From positions 16,236,501 through 16,300,500 of the forward strand of contig NC_012870.2 in assembly GCF_000003195.3 (NCBI RefSeq): a DNA stretch of 64,000 nucleotides, given 5' to 3'. Of this stretch, positions 54,096 through 63,374 are shown piece by piece. Within the stretch, counting starts at the first letter, position 1. The number at the start of each line of letters is the position of its first letter. Origin of the DNA: Sorghum bicolor (taxonomy: Eukaryota > Streptophyta > Magnoliopsida > Poales > Poaceae). The position numbers and the translations under genes were made by a program. The notes beneath the pieces are model-generated. The model saw only the letters and a program-made list of their open reading frames with translations, was not told the origin of the DNA and did no database searches.

Positions 54096-55379
54096 GCTTT
54101 TTCTCGTCCTCGAGAAAAGGATGGTTAAGAACAATATCTGGGGTAAAACATTTTTAAGACATTCTCTTCATAACTGCGGGGTGTTAAAATCCACTATGTA
54201 CTATAGTCAGGGAAGTATATGGTTAAGAGTAAAGATCCTTTCTTCTCAATCCTGTCACTTGGAGTTTTTGTATATTTTTTAAAAGAAAGTTAGCATACCT
54301 TTTATCCTCATAGGTTCTCTCAGATCACTCATTATCTTTTATATATCTCACTGAGGCTGTTTTAATTTGCAAAAATTCTCAAGCATACTTACTTTGTATT
54401 TATTGCCTGATCAAAACAGGATCCGAGGAGGGGAATGTCATACTCTTAGATCAAAGACTTTGGAAATTAAAATCTTTGTCAACTCTTGCTGGCATATTGC
54501 TTATTAGAGGGACCATGGGCTATCATTTTCTCTCTTTTTCTCTTCTCTCTTTTCTTTTTTTTAAGTGGATACCGAGGTACCCCAAATTCTACTGCTGGAC
54601 ACTTGTCCATTTTTTCTGCGAGGTTGTCGAGCACTTGCTCCTTTTTATTTCCTCGAAATATCTTTATTTTTGCATAGCCCATGCCTCTAATGCAATAATA
54701 CTTCGGAAGAGTGAATCTTTCTGAATAAATGTCTTGATCTTAGGAGCATGATAAATCTCTCAACAAGGGTCTAACTCATTGAACAAACTCAATACAGAGT
54801 AGATAGCTTCTATAATCATAATTAATATTTTCAGGTTTATCAGGCATATAAAACACTGAGGATGGTAGCTAAAAATTTTTTGAATAAATTCTCCAAGTAA
54901 CAATGATATCAAGAATAAGAAACTCATACTCTACCATCTCACATTCCACAATGACTTAAGTAACACAGGGTTTTAAAATGATTTTCAATAATTCCAAGTT
55001 TCAGGAAATATCACAGAGTGAGATTAATCATGTTTAGAAATATTTTAATCTTTTTAATTTATCATGTCAGAAACAATATTCTGCATAATCTAAGATATAT
55101 ATGAGTATGTGTAAAATGTGCAGAGTGTGTACCTGAATCGTGGAGCGGTGTAGTCGAAGTGTGTTTGGCATGTCGAGGGATCTCCCCCATACTTGTTTTC
55201 TGCTTTCTTGCACAAAAATAAAGTAGAGACACACAAGACATAATAATAATAATACTCTTTATTAATCTTGAGGCATTTATTACAAATGACTAGTAGCAAA
55301 CTGACGATAATAGTAAACCTAAACCAAATTTAAAGATAGATAACTAAAATGCATTGCCTCAAGGTCTAATCTAGATAAC
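54096..55379 (-). other. Element B 3' noncoding region
   Basis: AT-rich with no supported gene. It shares blocks with the element A 3' region (for example 54597-54660 with 6890-6975, and the first 40 bases next to the polypurine tract). Confidence 0.7.
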
Positions 55380-56009
55380 TTAGCGGCGCTCTAACTCCTT
55401 AATCTTCTTATTGGCACTGGCAAAATCCTGCCTAAGGCCTAGTATAACGGTGTTGTGGTTAGAGAGCTGCCTAGTGAGGGAATTAACCGAGGACTCGAGG
55501 TCTATGATAACTCTGTCTAGCCTACGAACGTCCTCATCAATATCTACTATAGTCTTGCGACGTTTGGGAGGTGTCTCGAAAGCATTGAGAGCATGCTTCA
55601 GGGCTACCTTTGGAGGCATGAAACGGACTTTGGCTGCTCTAATCCCTTCGAAGTAAGGTCTCTCCTCCTCCGTAGTGTAGAGAATGCTGCTGATCTCACC
55701 GCTTCGGTTGGTCTTGACTCCAATGACCCTCTCATTGGGTCTGGGTGGAAGGATCCTTGTGCCGGTTGGCACCTTGATGGTGGTCTTCGTCTTGGATGAT
55801 GATCCCTTGAGGAGTAGGGGTTGTGGCGGTGCGGTGAGAACTGGTTGAGCATGATAGGATTGGGCGGAGCTACGTTGGCATAATGGCATGGCTTCTAGCT
55901 GTCGCTCTGTGTTGGCCGGGACGAGAGCACGGGCGTCGGGGTCTTCCGCAGGATCCATGTTGAGGTTGAAGGGGACGACTTCCCAATCACCGTGGAACTT
56001 CTCGGCCAT
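55380..56009 (-). CDS. Element B ORF3 (env-position protein with C-terminal coiled coil)
   Basis: Open 209-residue ORF downstream of integrase, where Athila elements carry their so-called envelope-like gene. I see no signal peptide or membrane segment, so it does not look like an envelope protein. Residues about 85-150 are basic with RILPPRPNERVIG and FMPPKVALKHALN, followed by PPKRRK, a possible nuclear-localisation sequence. Residues about 157-209 have heptad spacing (DRVIIDLESSVNSLTRQLSN ...) and end with ELERR, suggesting a coiled coil. It is intact while gag-pol is broken. An internal TATA box (56098-56105) and a GC-rich module (56232-56300) suggest separate transcription. I do not recognise the family; function unknown. 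Confidence 0.7.
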   Translation of the reverse strand: MAEKFHGDWEVVPFNLNMDPAEDPDARALVPANTERQLEAMPLCQRSSAQSYHAQPVLTAPPQPLLLKGSSSKTKTTIKVPTGTRILPPRPNERVIGVKTNRSGEISSILYTTEEERPYFEGIRAAKVRFMPPKVALKHALNAFETPPKRRKTIVDIDEDVRRLDRVIIDLESSVNSLTRQLSNHNTVILGLRQDFASANKKIKELERR

Positions 56010-56097
56010 TGGAGCAGCGAGGGACTAAACAAGCTCTAATTGAAGAAGAAGAGAAGGCTTGGTGGATTGGTGTTTGAAAACTGATGTCACGGGTCTG

Positions 56098-56105
56098 TTT
56101 ATATA
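56098..56105 (-). promoter_or_regulatory. Internal TATA box upstream of element B ORF3
   Basis: Minus strand CCCTATATAAACAG, about 90 bp before the ORF3 ATG. Good fit to a plant TATA box. Confidence 0.6.
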
Positions 56106-56231
56106 GGGGTCAAAAAGTGCCTCTAGGGGTTGTTCTGGTTGCTCCCGTCGATGTACGTGAGAAACTTTCCATCTGAGGGATTATTCGGATTACCATAAGT
56201 GTATTTTCCATAACAGAGAAAATCGGGACCG

Positions 56232-56300
56232 AGGGGGAAGAGGGGCTGGGCGCCCGCCCACTTGATCAGGGCGCCCGCCCTCTCTCTGGCTCCGCTACGG
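56232..56300 (-). promoter_or_regulatory. GC-rich module upstream of ORF3, resembling the LTR module
   Basis: Two GGGCGGGCGCCC-type blocks separated by a short AT-containing spacer and preceded by GGAAGCGG. The same order (GGAAGCGG, GGCCAG, two GGGCGCCC blocks, CCCCTC) is in the LTRs of B and A upstream of their TATA boxes. Confidence 0.6.
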
Positions 56301-56389
56301 GCCCGCTTCCTCGAGCGTGTTTCTAGATGCAGACTTAATTAGGAAAATATATATATGACCCCAAAACGTCAGACTAAAAAGGTCGGGCT

Positions 56390-59026
56390 CTAATTCTCTA
56401 TGGGAAGGAAAAAATGGATTACGTCTATTTCTTCTAATTCTTTATTGGGCTCTAAAAATAATTTAAGACGTTGACCATTTACCTTGAATAACGTACCTTC
56501 GTCATTTTGAAGTGTGATAGCTCTGTGGGATGATGAATTGATTACCTTGAATGGTCCTTCACATTTGCTCCGGAGTTTTCCATGCCCGAAAAGCTTCACC
56601 CTGGAATTAAAAAGTAATACCTTATCTCCGGGTGTGAACTCCTTCTTCTTGATTCTCTTATCATGCCACCTTTTGACTCTTTCTTTGTAAATCTTCGAAT
56701 TGTGATATGCTTTCTCTCGCCATTCTTCCAATTCTGATAGTTGCATTCTTCTATGATCTCCAGCAACATCTAGGTCTATATTCCATCTCCTTATGGCCTA
56801 GTGTGCTTTGAATTCTAGTTCAACAGGTAGGTGGCAAGTCTTCCCGTACAGCAATTGATATGGAGACATTCCAATTGGGGTCTTGTATGCTGTCCGGTAT
56901 GCCCAGAATGCATCGGGTAACTTGTCTTTCCATGCCGTTCCCATTTCATTCACTGTCTTTTGAAGAATATTCTTGATTTGCTTATTGGAAGTCTCTGCTT
57001 GGCCACTTGTCTGAGGATGGTAGGGAGTAGCGACGTTGTGACGGATTCCATGTTTTGATAGATATTGCTTGAAGCATTTGTCGATGAAGTGTGCTCCTCC
57101 ATCACTTATCACTACTCTGGGGACTCCAAATCTTGTAAATATAATTTCTTCAAACATCCTCTTTGAACTGATGTTGTCGGCATGCTTGCATGGTAGTGCC
57201 TCTACCCACTTGGAGACGTAGTCAACTGCCACCAAGATGTACTCACACTTCTTTGATGGAGGAAATGGACCCATATAGTCTATTCCACAGACATCAAAGA
57301 GCTCAATTTGAAGGTTGTTGGTGAGTGGCATTGCATCCCTTGTGTTTATGTTTCCATGCCTTTGACATGGCCCACATCTTCTGATATATTGCTTCGTGTA
57401 TTCATACATTGTAGGCCAGTAGAATCCACACTGCCAGATCTTTGAATGTGTACGGAATGCTCCATAGTGACCTCCATATGGTGATGAATGACATCTGTCG
57501 ATGATCTTCCATCCTTCCTTGGTGGTCACACATCTCCTGAGTAAGCCATCAGAGCATACTCGGAAGAGGTATGGCTCATCCCATATATGTGAACGACTTT
57601 CTTGAATAAGCTTCTTCTTGTTTGCTCCTGGTGGTACATACCCTGAAACCATAAAATTAACAATATCTGCATACCAGGGGTCAGACCTGTTAATCCCGTA
57701 GAGCATGTCGTCCTGGAGTGAATCATTGATGGGGGTTTCCTGTGGACTCTTAAAATACATTCTAGACAAGTGATCAGCAACAGAATTTTCTACTCCCTTT
57801 TTATCTTTTATTTCTAAGTCAAATTCTTGGAGTAATAAGATCCATCTAATCAGGCGAGGTTTAGCATCTTTTTTAGTGAGCAAATATTTTAGTGCAGCAT
57901 GATCAGTATAAACAATTATTTTAGCTCCAACTAAATAAGATCTAAATTTATCAATGGCAAAGACAACAGCCAGAAGCTCTTTTTCAGTGGTTGCATAATT
58001 AAGTTGAGCTCCTGTCAAAGTTTTACTGGCATAAGCAATTGCATGATGCTTCTTATCTTTAGTTTGTCCCAATACTGCCCCCACAGCATAATCACTAGCA
58101 TCACACATAATTTCAAAAGGCAACGACCAATCAGGGGGTTGAATGATTGGTGCAGAGATGAGTGCTTTCTTTAATAAATTGAAAGATGTTAGGCATGCAT
58201 CCTCAAATTCGATAGGAGCATCCTTGGCTAGCAAAAGAGTAAGTGGTCTAGCAATGAATGAAAAATCTTTTATGAATCTACGATAAAAACCAGCATGGCC
58301 AAGAAAGCTTCGAATTCCTTTTATATTCACAGGTGGAGGTAGTTGTTCAATTACTTCAATTTTAGCTTTGTCTACCTCAATACCTCTTTCAGACAGTAGG
58401 TGTCCCAGCACTATTCCTTCCCTAACCATGAAATGACATTTTTCCCAATTAAGGACTAAGTGCTTTTCTTCACATCTTTGCAAAACCTTGTCTAAGTTTT
58501 CAAGACAACTGTCAAAAGTTTTTCCATAAACAGAGAAATCATCCATGAAAACTTCCATAATCTCTTCAATCATATCAGAAAATATAGACATCATGCATCT
58601 TTGAAAAGAAGCTGGTGCATTACATAACCCAAAAGACATTCTACGGTAAGCACAAGTTCCATACGGGCATGTAAAAGTTGTTTTGCTTTGATCATCAGGA
58701 TGGATCGGGATCTGATGATACCCTGAATATCCATCTAAGAAACAGAAGCACGAATGGTTTGCTAATCGCTCTAGCATCTCATCTATGAAAGGTAAAGGAA
58801 AATGATCCTTTCTCGTGGCTTTGTTTAGTTTTCTATAGTCTATGCACATCCGCCATCCTGTGACGGTGCGTTGCGGAATTAGCTCGTTCTTTTCATTCAT
58901 AATAACAGTCATGCCTCCCTTTTTAGGCACAACTTGAACTGGGCTCACCCACTCACTATGCGGCACAGGATATATAATCCCTGTATGCAGCAACTTTATA
59001 ACTTCCTTTTTAACTACCTCTCTCAT
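56390..59026 (-). pseudogene. Element B RT, RNase H and integrase
   Basis: The main frame 59026-56798 encodes RT (FMDD at about residue 158), RNase H ([12 protein letters not shown]) and integrase: zinc finger (CGPCQRHG), first Asp in GIDYMGPF, second in VISDGGAHF, and Glu in [12 protein letters not shown] near 56798-56800, expected to be TGG, separates the C-terminal part at 56746-56390, which carries the DKVLLFNSRVKLF ... SKCEGPF module. Upstream, a TGA at 59039 interrupts the link with the protease part. All catalytic residues are still present. Athila branch by sequence. Confidence 0.9.
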
Positions 59027-59038
59027 AGTGTTGTTAAG

Positions 59039-60657
59039 TCAACGTTGGGGTTCTCGAGAAGGTGAAACAGAAGGATCAGTCGAAATACGATGGGTACAAA
59101 TCATAGGACTGATTCCTGTAAGATCTTGGAGTGAGTAGCCGAAAACTGAGTGATGTTTCTCAAGAATGGTCATTAATCGCAGAGTTTGCTCCTGAGTGAG
59201 TTTATCACTAATGATCACAGGAAACTCTGGATTATTGTTTAGGAAAGCATAGATAAGACCGGGTGGTAAAGTTTTAAGCTCTATGGGAGGTCTAGGTGTT
59301 TCTCCAAACTCATCTAAGGGTTCAGGTTCAGAAGGTTTAGCTTCTTCTTCTGTGACGAAAGGAGCTTCGTCATCTAAGTCTGGTTTTTCTAAAAGCTCTA
59401 GAGATGCAGCCTTTACCTCCTCCATAGGATTAGCCAAAAGATATGACTCGGCCTTATTGTTTAAGGAGTGTGAAATTGTTATGGGAAATTTAAAGGTTTT
59501 TCCAAAAGAAATGTGTAGCTTTCCAGTATGACCTTCATAAAGGAGTCTTCTAAAAGGTTGTCCTATCAATAGGTCGAAGTCCCATGTATCAAAGATATAG
59601 AAGTTACAATGAACCATGGAGCCTTCCACCGTAAGAGGTAGGACATTAATAATTCCAAGACTGGGGACTAATCGTCCCGAAGATTCCTTTATGACCTTTG
59701 TTGTGGGGGTTAAGAACAAGTTTTTAAATAGTTTAAGTGCAAAAGATTTAGACATGATGTTGATCCCCACAACAGGATTATAGAGAGCATTAAATCAATC
59801 AGAATTATAAGCACATCGTATAGTTATAGAGGGTGTGTCCAAACGGATCACATTAGAGGAAAGCTCTGATTCCTCCAACCACTCGCTACTCATGACTGAG
59901 ATAAGCTCTCTTAATTGATATTCACTTGGCAAATAAATGCTAAACTGGCCGTTTTGGGGTTTGTCAATAGAATGGTAGTTTGAAATGTTTCCAAAATCGG
60001 CAAAAAGATCAGATTCTATATCCAGCATGAAGTCCGGTGGTGGAATTTCTTCCTTTTGTGGCTCAGAACCTGGGATAGCTAAAGTAGATGAAGAATTTGG
60101 CAAAGTGTCTACTTCGGCTTCGTTGGTTTCATCATGAAGGGTATTATCTATCTCAGCTTCTAGGATTCTATCTAAGATCACTCTAGCTTCATCAGTAGGC
60201 ATGCGAAAGAAAGAACCTCTAGACATTGTATGTAGCATTTGTTTATGATCTTTCTGAAGACCTCGAAAAAGTGAAATAAAAGAACAGGGTCTTCAAGATT
60301 AAGGTTTGGACCAGATTCTAAAAGATCAGAAAAACATTTCCAGGATTTTCCCAAAGTTTCATTATCTTTTTGTTTAAAAGATAGGACTTCGAGTCTAAGG
60401 TCGCCGATACGGTCGAGGGAATAAAAATCTAGACAAAAGTTGGCTCGTAAAACTCCCCATTCACCTCGTTGTTGACTTACCTTCTGACTGTACCATTGTC
60501 TAGCTTCTCCACTTAAAGAAAAAGGAAAAAGCTTCCAACATAAAGTTTTATCAGAAATGCCTTCAATGCGAAGACAATCACATGTTTGCTCAAAATCTCT
60601 AATATGAAGGTAAGGGTTTTCGTCTTCCTTTCCCGAAAAAGATAGGTTTTGAATCAT
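59039..60657 (-). pseudogene. Element B gag and degenerate protease region
   Basis: Gag core at 60657-60260 (ENPYLHIRDFEQTC ... FPFSLSGEARQWY ... SFKQKDNETLGKSWKCF). The frame shifts in a run of T near 60263-60268 and continues as MLHTMSRGSFFRMP. The true start is upstream and not clear. A stop near 59792 precedes a protease-like fold (GINIMSKSFALKLF ... FDLLIGQPFRRLL), but where the DTG/DSG-type motif should be it reads ALYNPVVG, so no catalytic Asp is in place. A spacer of acidic sequence follows, then HRISTDP just before RT. Confidence 0.82.
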
Positions 60658-60891
60658 GGCAATCAACCTAGAACTTAACTTATACTGGGATATTTGGATA
60701 GGCTGTGATGACTCCCATGGTAAAAGGTCAGTTTCCGAAGGTGTTGCAAATTGGTAGATTGATTTAGAATCTTGGTTTTCCGTAAGGTAAGAGTAAAGAA
60801 AATAAATACAGAATATAAAACATAAGAAAAGATAAAAGTATAGATACAAGCTAGTAGTAAGACTCAAGGTTATCTCAGCAAACAGTCTTTC

Positions 60892-60909
60892 TCCCCGGCA
60901 ACGACGCCA
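60892..60909 (-). other. Element B primer binding site (tRNA-Asp)
   Basis: Minus strand TGGCGTCGTTGCCGGGGA, one mismatch to the tRNA-Asp complement, eight bases inside the LTR, as in element A. Confidence 0.88.
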
Positions 60910-60917
60910 GAAATGCT

Positions 60918-62124
60918 TGTTGATATTTGGGAACGCAATAAGGAATTGATCCGCAGGCGCACAGATATCGGTGAGCACTTCACCCGGGAGGTTATCCAGA
61001 GTATCGTATTTATTTTTTTACCACTAGGAGAAAGAGTGCATCTGACTAACCTGGTCTATTACTACTAACCCTTTAGGCAACAAAGAATGTTTCTCGATGT
61101 GAGTGATAAATAGAGAAGACTACAACCGTAATCTCCTTCTAACCTTGGTAAGGATGATCTACTGTTCTATTGGGGAGGTTAATGGAATCTAGACACCACA
61201 GAGGATGTTCAACCCGCACCTATAAACCCTATCCTTCCTGCTAACGAGATATGGTCTTCAAAGGTAACTCAGAAATGTCACGTTCCTCGCTACTACCACG
61301 GTCCAGCTAGTCAGGGAATATCTATGAGTATCCTAGCCTAAACACCACGTCTATGCTAGAGATGATTACTCTAAACTCTACGCGAAGAGATTAAAGTAAA
61401 CTCATAAACCAAAAGAAAAATAAAACAAGAACTTACTAGAATTTAGATGTCGAAATACTGAAGAATCCTAGGAGCAAGCTTCGGGTTAGGAGAACTTGAT
61501 CCCACAGGTACAAACTCGGAGTAGACACCGACAGGCCGGGCTTCCTCCGATCTACACCTCCACTCTATCTCTCTCAATCTAGTAGAAACTAGAAGATCTA
61601 TTTCTACTCACATTGGTTGCTAAGCCTAAAAAAGAAATTTTATTTAGAGGAGAGGTTTTCCTTCGAGGGCTCCTCTAAACTCTATGATGAACTTGTCTCC
61701 TCCAGGGGCCAGGGGGTCTGGTTTTATAGTCCCCTCAAGTGAACGTGAGCCGTTGGATCAAACCGACATTGATTGGACGGTTATCCTTGATCCTTTAGGT
61801 CGGTGGAGCGTCGTCCGCAAAAAGAGTCCCGAACCAAGTCCACGAGGGGGCGGGCGCCCAGGTCAACTGGGCAGGCGCCCAGTGCCTGGCCCCGTTCGGC
61901 CTCTGCTTCCTTCCCATGGCTTCTGGAGTCTTCTAGATGGTAGAAAATTGCGCGGTGCGTTGATATCTCTATGTAATCTCGACATGTGGGCCTTTCTTCC
62001 TTATTTCCTGATAACCCCCTGCAGAAATAGATAAACAACAAAACTCGTGGAATTCTGTCAGATTAAACCCTAATTCTAGGTGTTGTTTGCATATTGGTCC
62101 TTTCTCTTGTTTATTTGATAATTA
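60918..62124 (-). repeat. Element B 5' LTR (last 26 bp displaced by CACTA end)
   Basis: Partner of the split left LTR. It starts TGTTGATATTTGG on the plus strand. Comparison with 54040-54078 shows that the final 26 bases, up to GTCAACA, lie beyond the CACTA insertion. Minus-strand TATA box near 61720-61729. Confidence 0.92.
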
Positions 62125-62329
62125 CACTACTAGAAATGTGTTCATCAATGACGAATCACTAATGACGCTTACTATTTTTGTCACAGAACTAGGTCATTCG
62201 ATGACGAAATTAGTAGCTTCGTCATGGTTTATGAGTGACGGAGCTTTGGCACGAAGAACAGTGACGAAAATGTAAACAATGTCACTGATCATCAAAACTA
62301 AATCGTCATAGATTGTCTGGCCAGTGTCA

Positions 62330-62612
62330 CCACCTCGAGGAGAAGGGGCTGTGGTCCCACTAGTGGGTTCCATGTTCATGACGTGGCGCCTTGGTCCCAC
62401 CTTTGTGTGCCATGACGTTGACACAGGCGCCACGGTCCCACCAGCGGGTCCTACACCCTAGTGATGTGGCGCCACGGTCCCGTCGGCGGGTCCCACAATC
62501 ATGAGGTGGGGCATGGTCCCACCCACGGGTTCCACCCATCATGACGTAGCGCCGTGGTTCCACCGTGGTCCAATTGGCGGGTCCCACCCTGTTGACGTGG
62601 CAATAGGATCCT
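62330..62612. repeat. Degenerate GC-rich subterminal repeats
   Basis: Repeats of roughly 45-60 bp with the pattern TGACGTGGCGCC ... GGTCCCAC ... GCGGGTCC, about five diverged units. No ORF is supported. Confidence 0.6.
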
Positions 62613-62707
62613 AGGCGTGGTCCTGCTAGTGGGCCCCACATCTGATGTGGCCATGCGGGGCTGAATCTGGTGCATGGAGTTCCCCCTTTGTTTTTTATTT
62701 TATTTGG

Positions 62708-62784
62708 CAAAAAAAACATGCTCAATAGGAGCTTGGATCCCACAACCTCTTGCTATGGGCACAAGTGACTCACCACTAGACCAC
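62708..62784 (-). other. tRNA-derived sequence with Pol III box A and box B (copy 1)
   Basis: Minus strand TGGTCTAGTGG resembles box A, and GGTTGTGGGATCC about 25 bases later resembles box B. A run of eight T follows (minus strand, near 62708). It is too degenerate to fold as a working tRNA and is more like a SINE head or tRNA fossil. Confidence 0.4.
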
Positions 62785-62931
62785 TCACATGTTTGTGTTG
62801 TAGACTTGTATGTTGCTTTATTTGTTTAGTTATTAAACCCAACTCTACCTTTTTTATTTCCCAAAAAAATTAAAAAACCCTCTGGTGTGGTCCTGCTAGT
62901 GGGCCCCACGTCTGATTTTTATTTTATTTGG

Positions 62932-63006
62932 CAAAAAAACATGCACCATGGGAGCTTGGATCCCACAACCTGTTGCTGTGGGCATAAGTGAGTCACCATT
63001 AGACCA
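62932..63006 (-). other. tRNA-derived sequence with Pol III box A and box B (copy 2)
   Basis: Second tandem copy of the same module, box A as TGGTCTAATGG and the same box B, again followed by a T run. Confidence 0.4.
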
Positions 63007-63140
63007 CTCACACATTTGTGTTGTAGACTTATATGTTGCTTTATTTGTTTAGTTATTAAACCCAACTCTACCTTTTATATTTCCCAAAAAAATTAAAAAA
63101 CCCTCTCTAGGAAGGTTTGAACCTTTGACTTGTTGGTTTA

Positions 63141-63371
63141 GGCCTTGTTTAGTTCGCAAAAATTTTTAAGATTCCTCGTCACATCGAATTTTTGGTCGCA
63201 TACATGGAGTATTAAATATAGATGAAAATAAAAACTAACTGCACAGTTTACCTGTAGTTTGTAAGATAAATCTTTTGAGCCTAGTTACTTTGTGATTGGA
63301 CAATGTTTATCAAATAAAAACGAAATGCTACAGTAGCCAAAAACAAAAATTTTTGTGAACTAAACAAGGCC
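63141..63371. mobile_element. Tourist-like MITE (231 bp)
   Basis: Terminal inverted repeats of 27 bases with one mismatch (GGCCTTGTTTAGTTCGCAAA on the left) and TTA target duplications at 63138-63140 and 63372-63374. Internal sequence matches a MITE type very common in sorghum and its relatives. Non-coding; it would be moved by a PIF/Harbinger transposase. Confidence 0.9.
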
Positions 63372-63374
63372 TTA

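Larger units (their letters stand above)
40788..62124 (-). mobile_element. Element B: autonomous-type Athila-like Ty3/gypsy element, decayed
   Basis: Minus-strand element with LTRs at both ends, tRNA-Asp primer site, gag, degenerate protease, RT, RNase H, integrase, a third ORF and a polypurine tract. C2 (41080-53345) is nested in its 3' LTR, and a CACTA-like end cuts its 5' LTR at 62125. RT sequence (KKGGMTV ... [16 protein letters not shown] ... [13 protein letters not shown]) is characteristic of the Athila branch. LTR copies differ by about 24 sites in 700 by eye. The outer 211 bases of the 3' LTR are missing at the junction with C1. Confidence 0.92.
62617..63106. repeat. Tandem duplication (268 and 221 bp units)
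   Basis: Copy 1 at 62617-62884 and copy 2 at 62886-63106 both begin GTGGTCCTGCTAGTGGGCCCC and end TTAAAAAACCCTCT. Copy 1 has about 45 extra bases near 62647-62691. Confidence 0.85.

Noticed and set aside
55380..56009. ORF3 of element B as a retroviral-type envelope gene
   Set aside because: It is in the env position, but there is no signal peptide, membrane segment or cleavage-like site. Kept as an unknown accessory protein.
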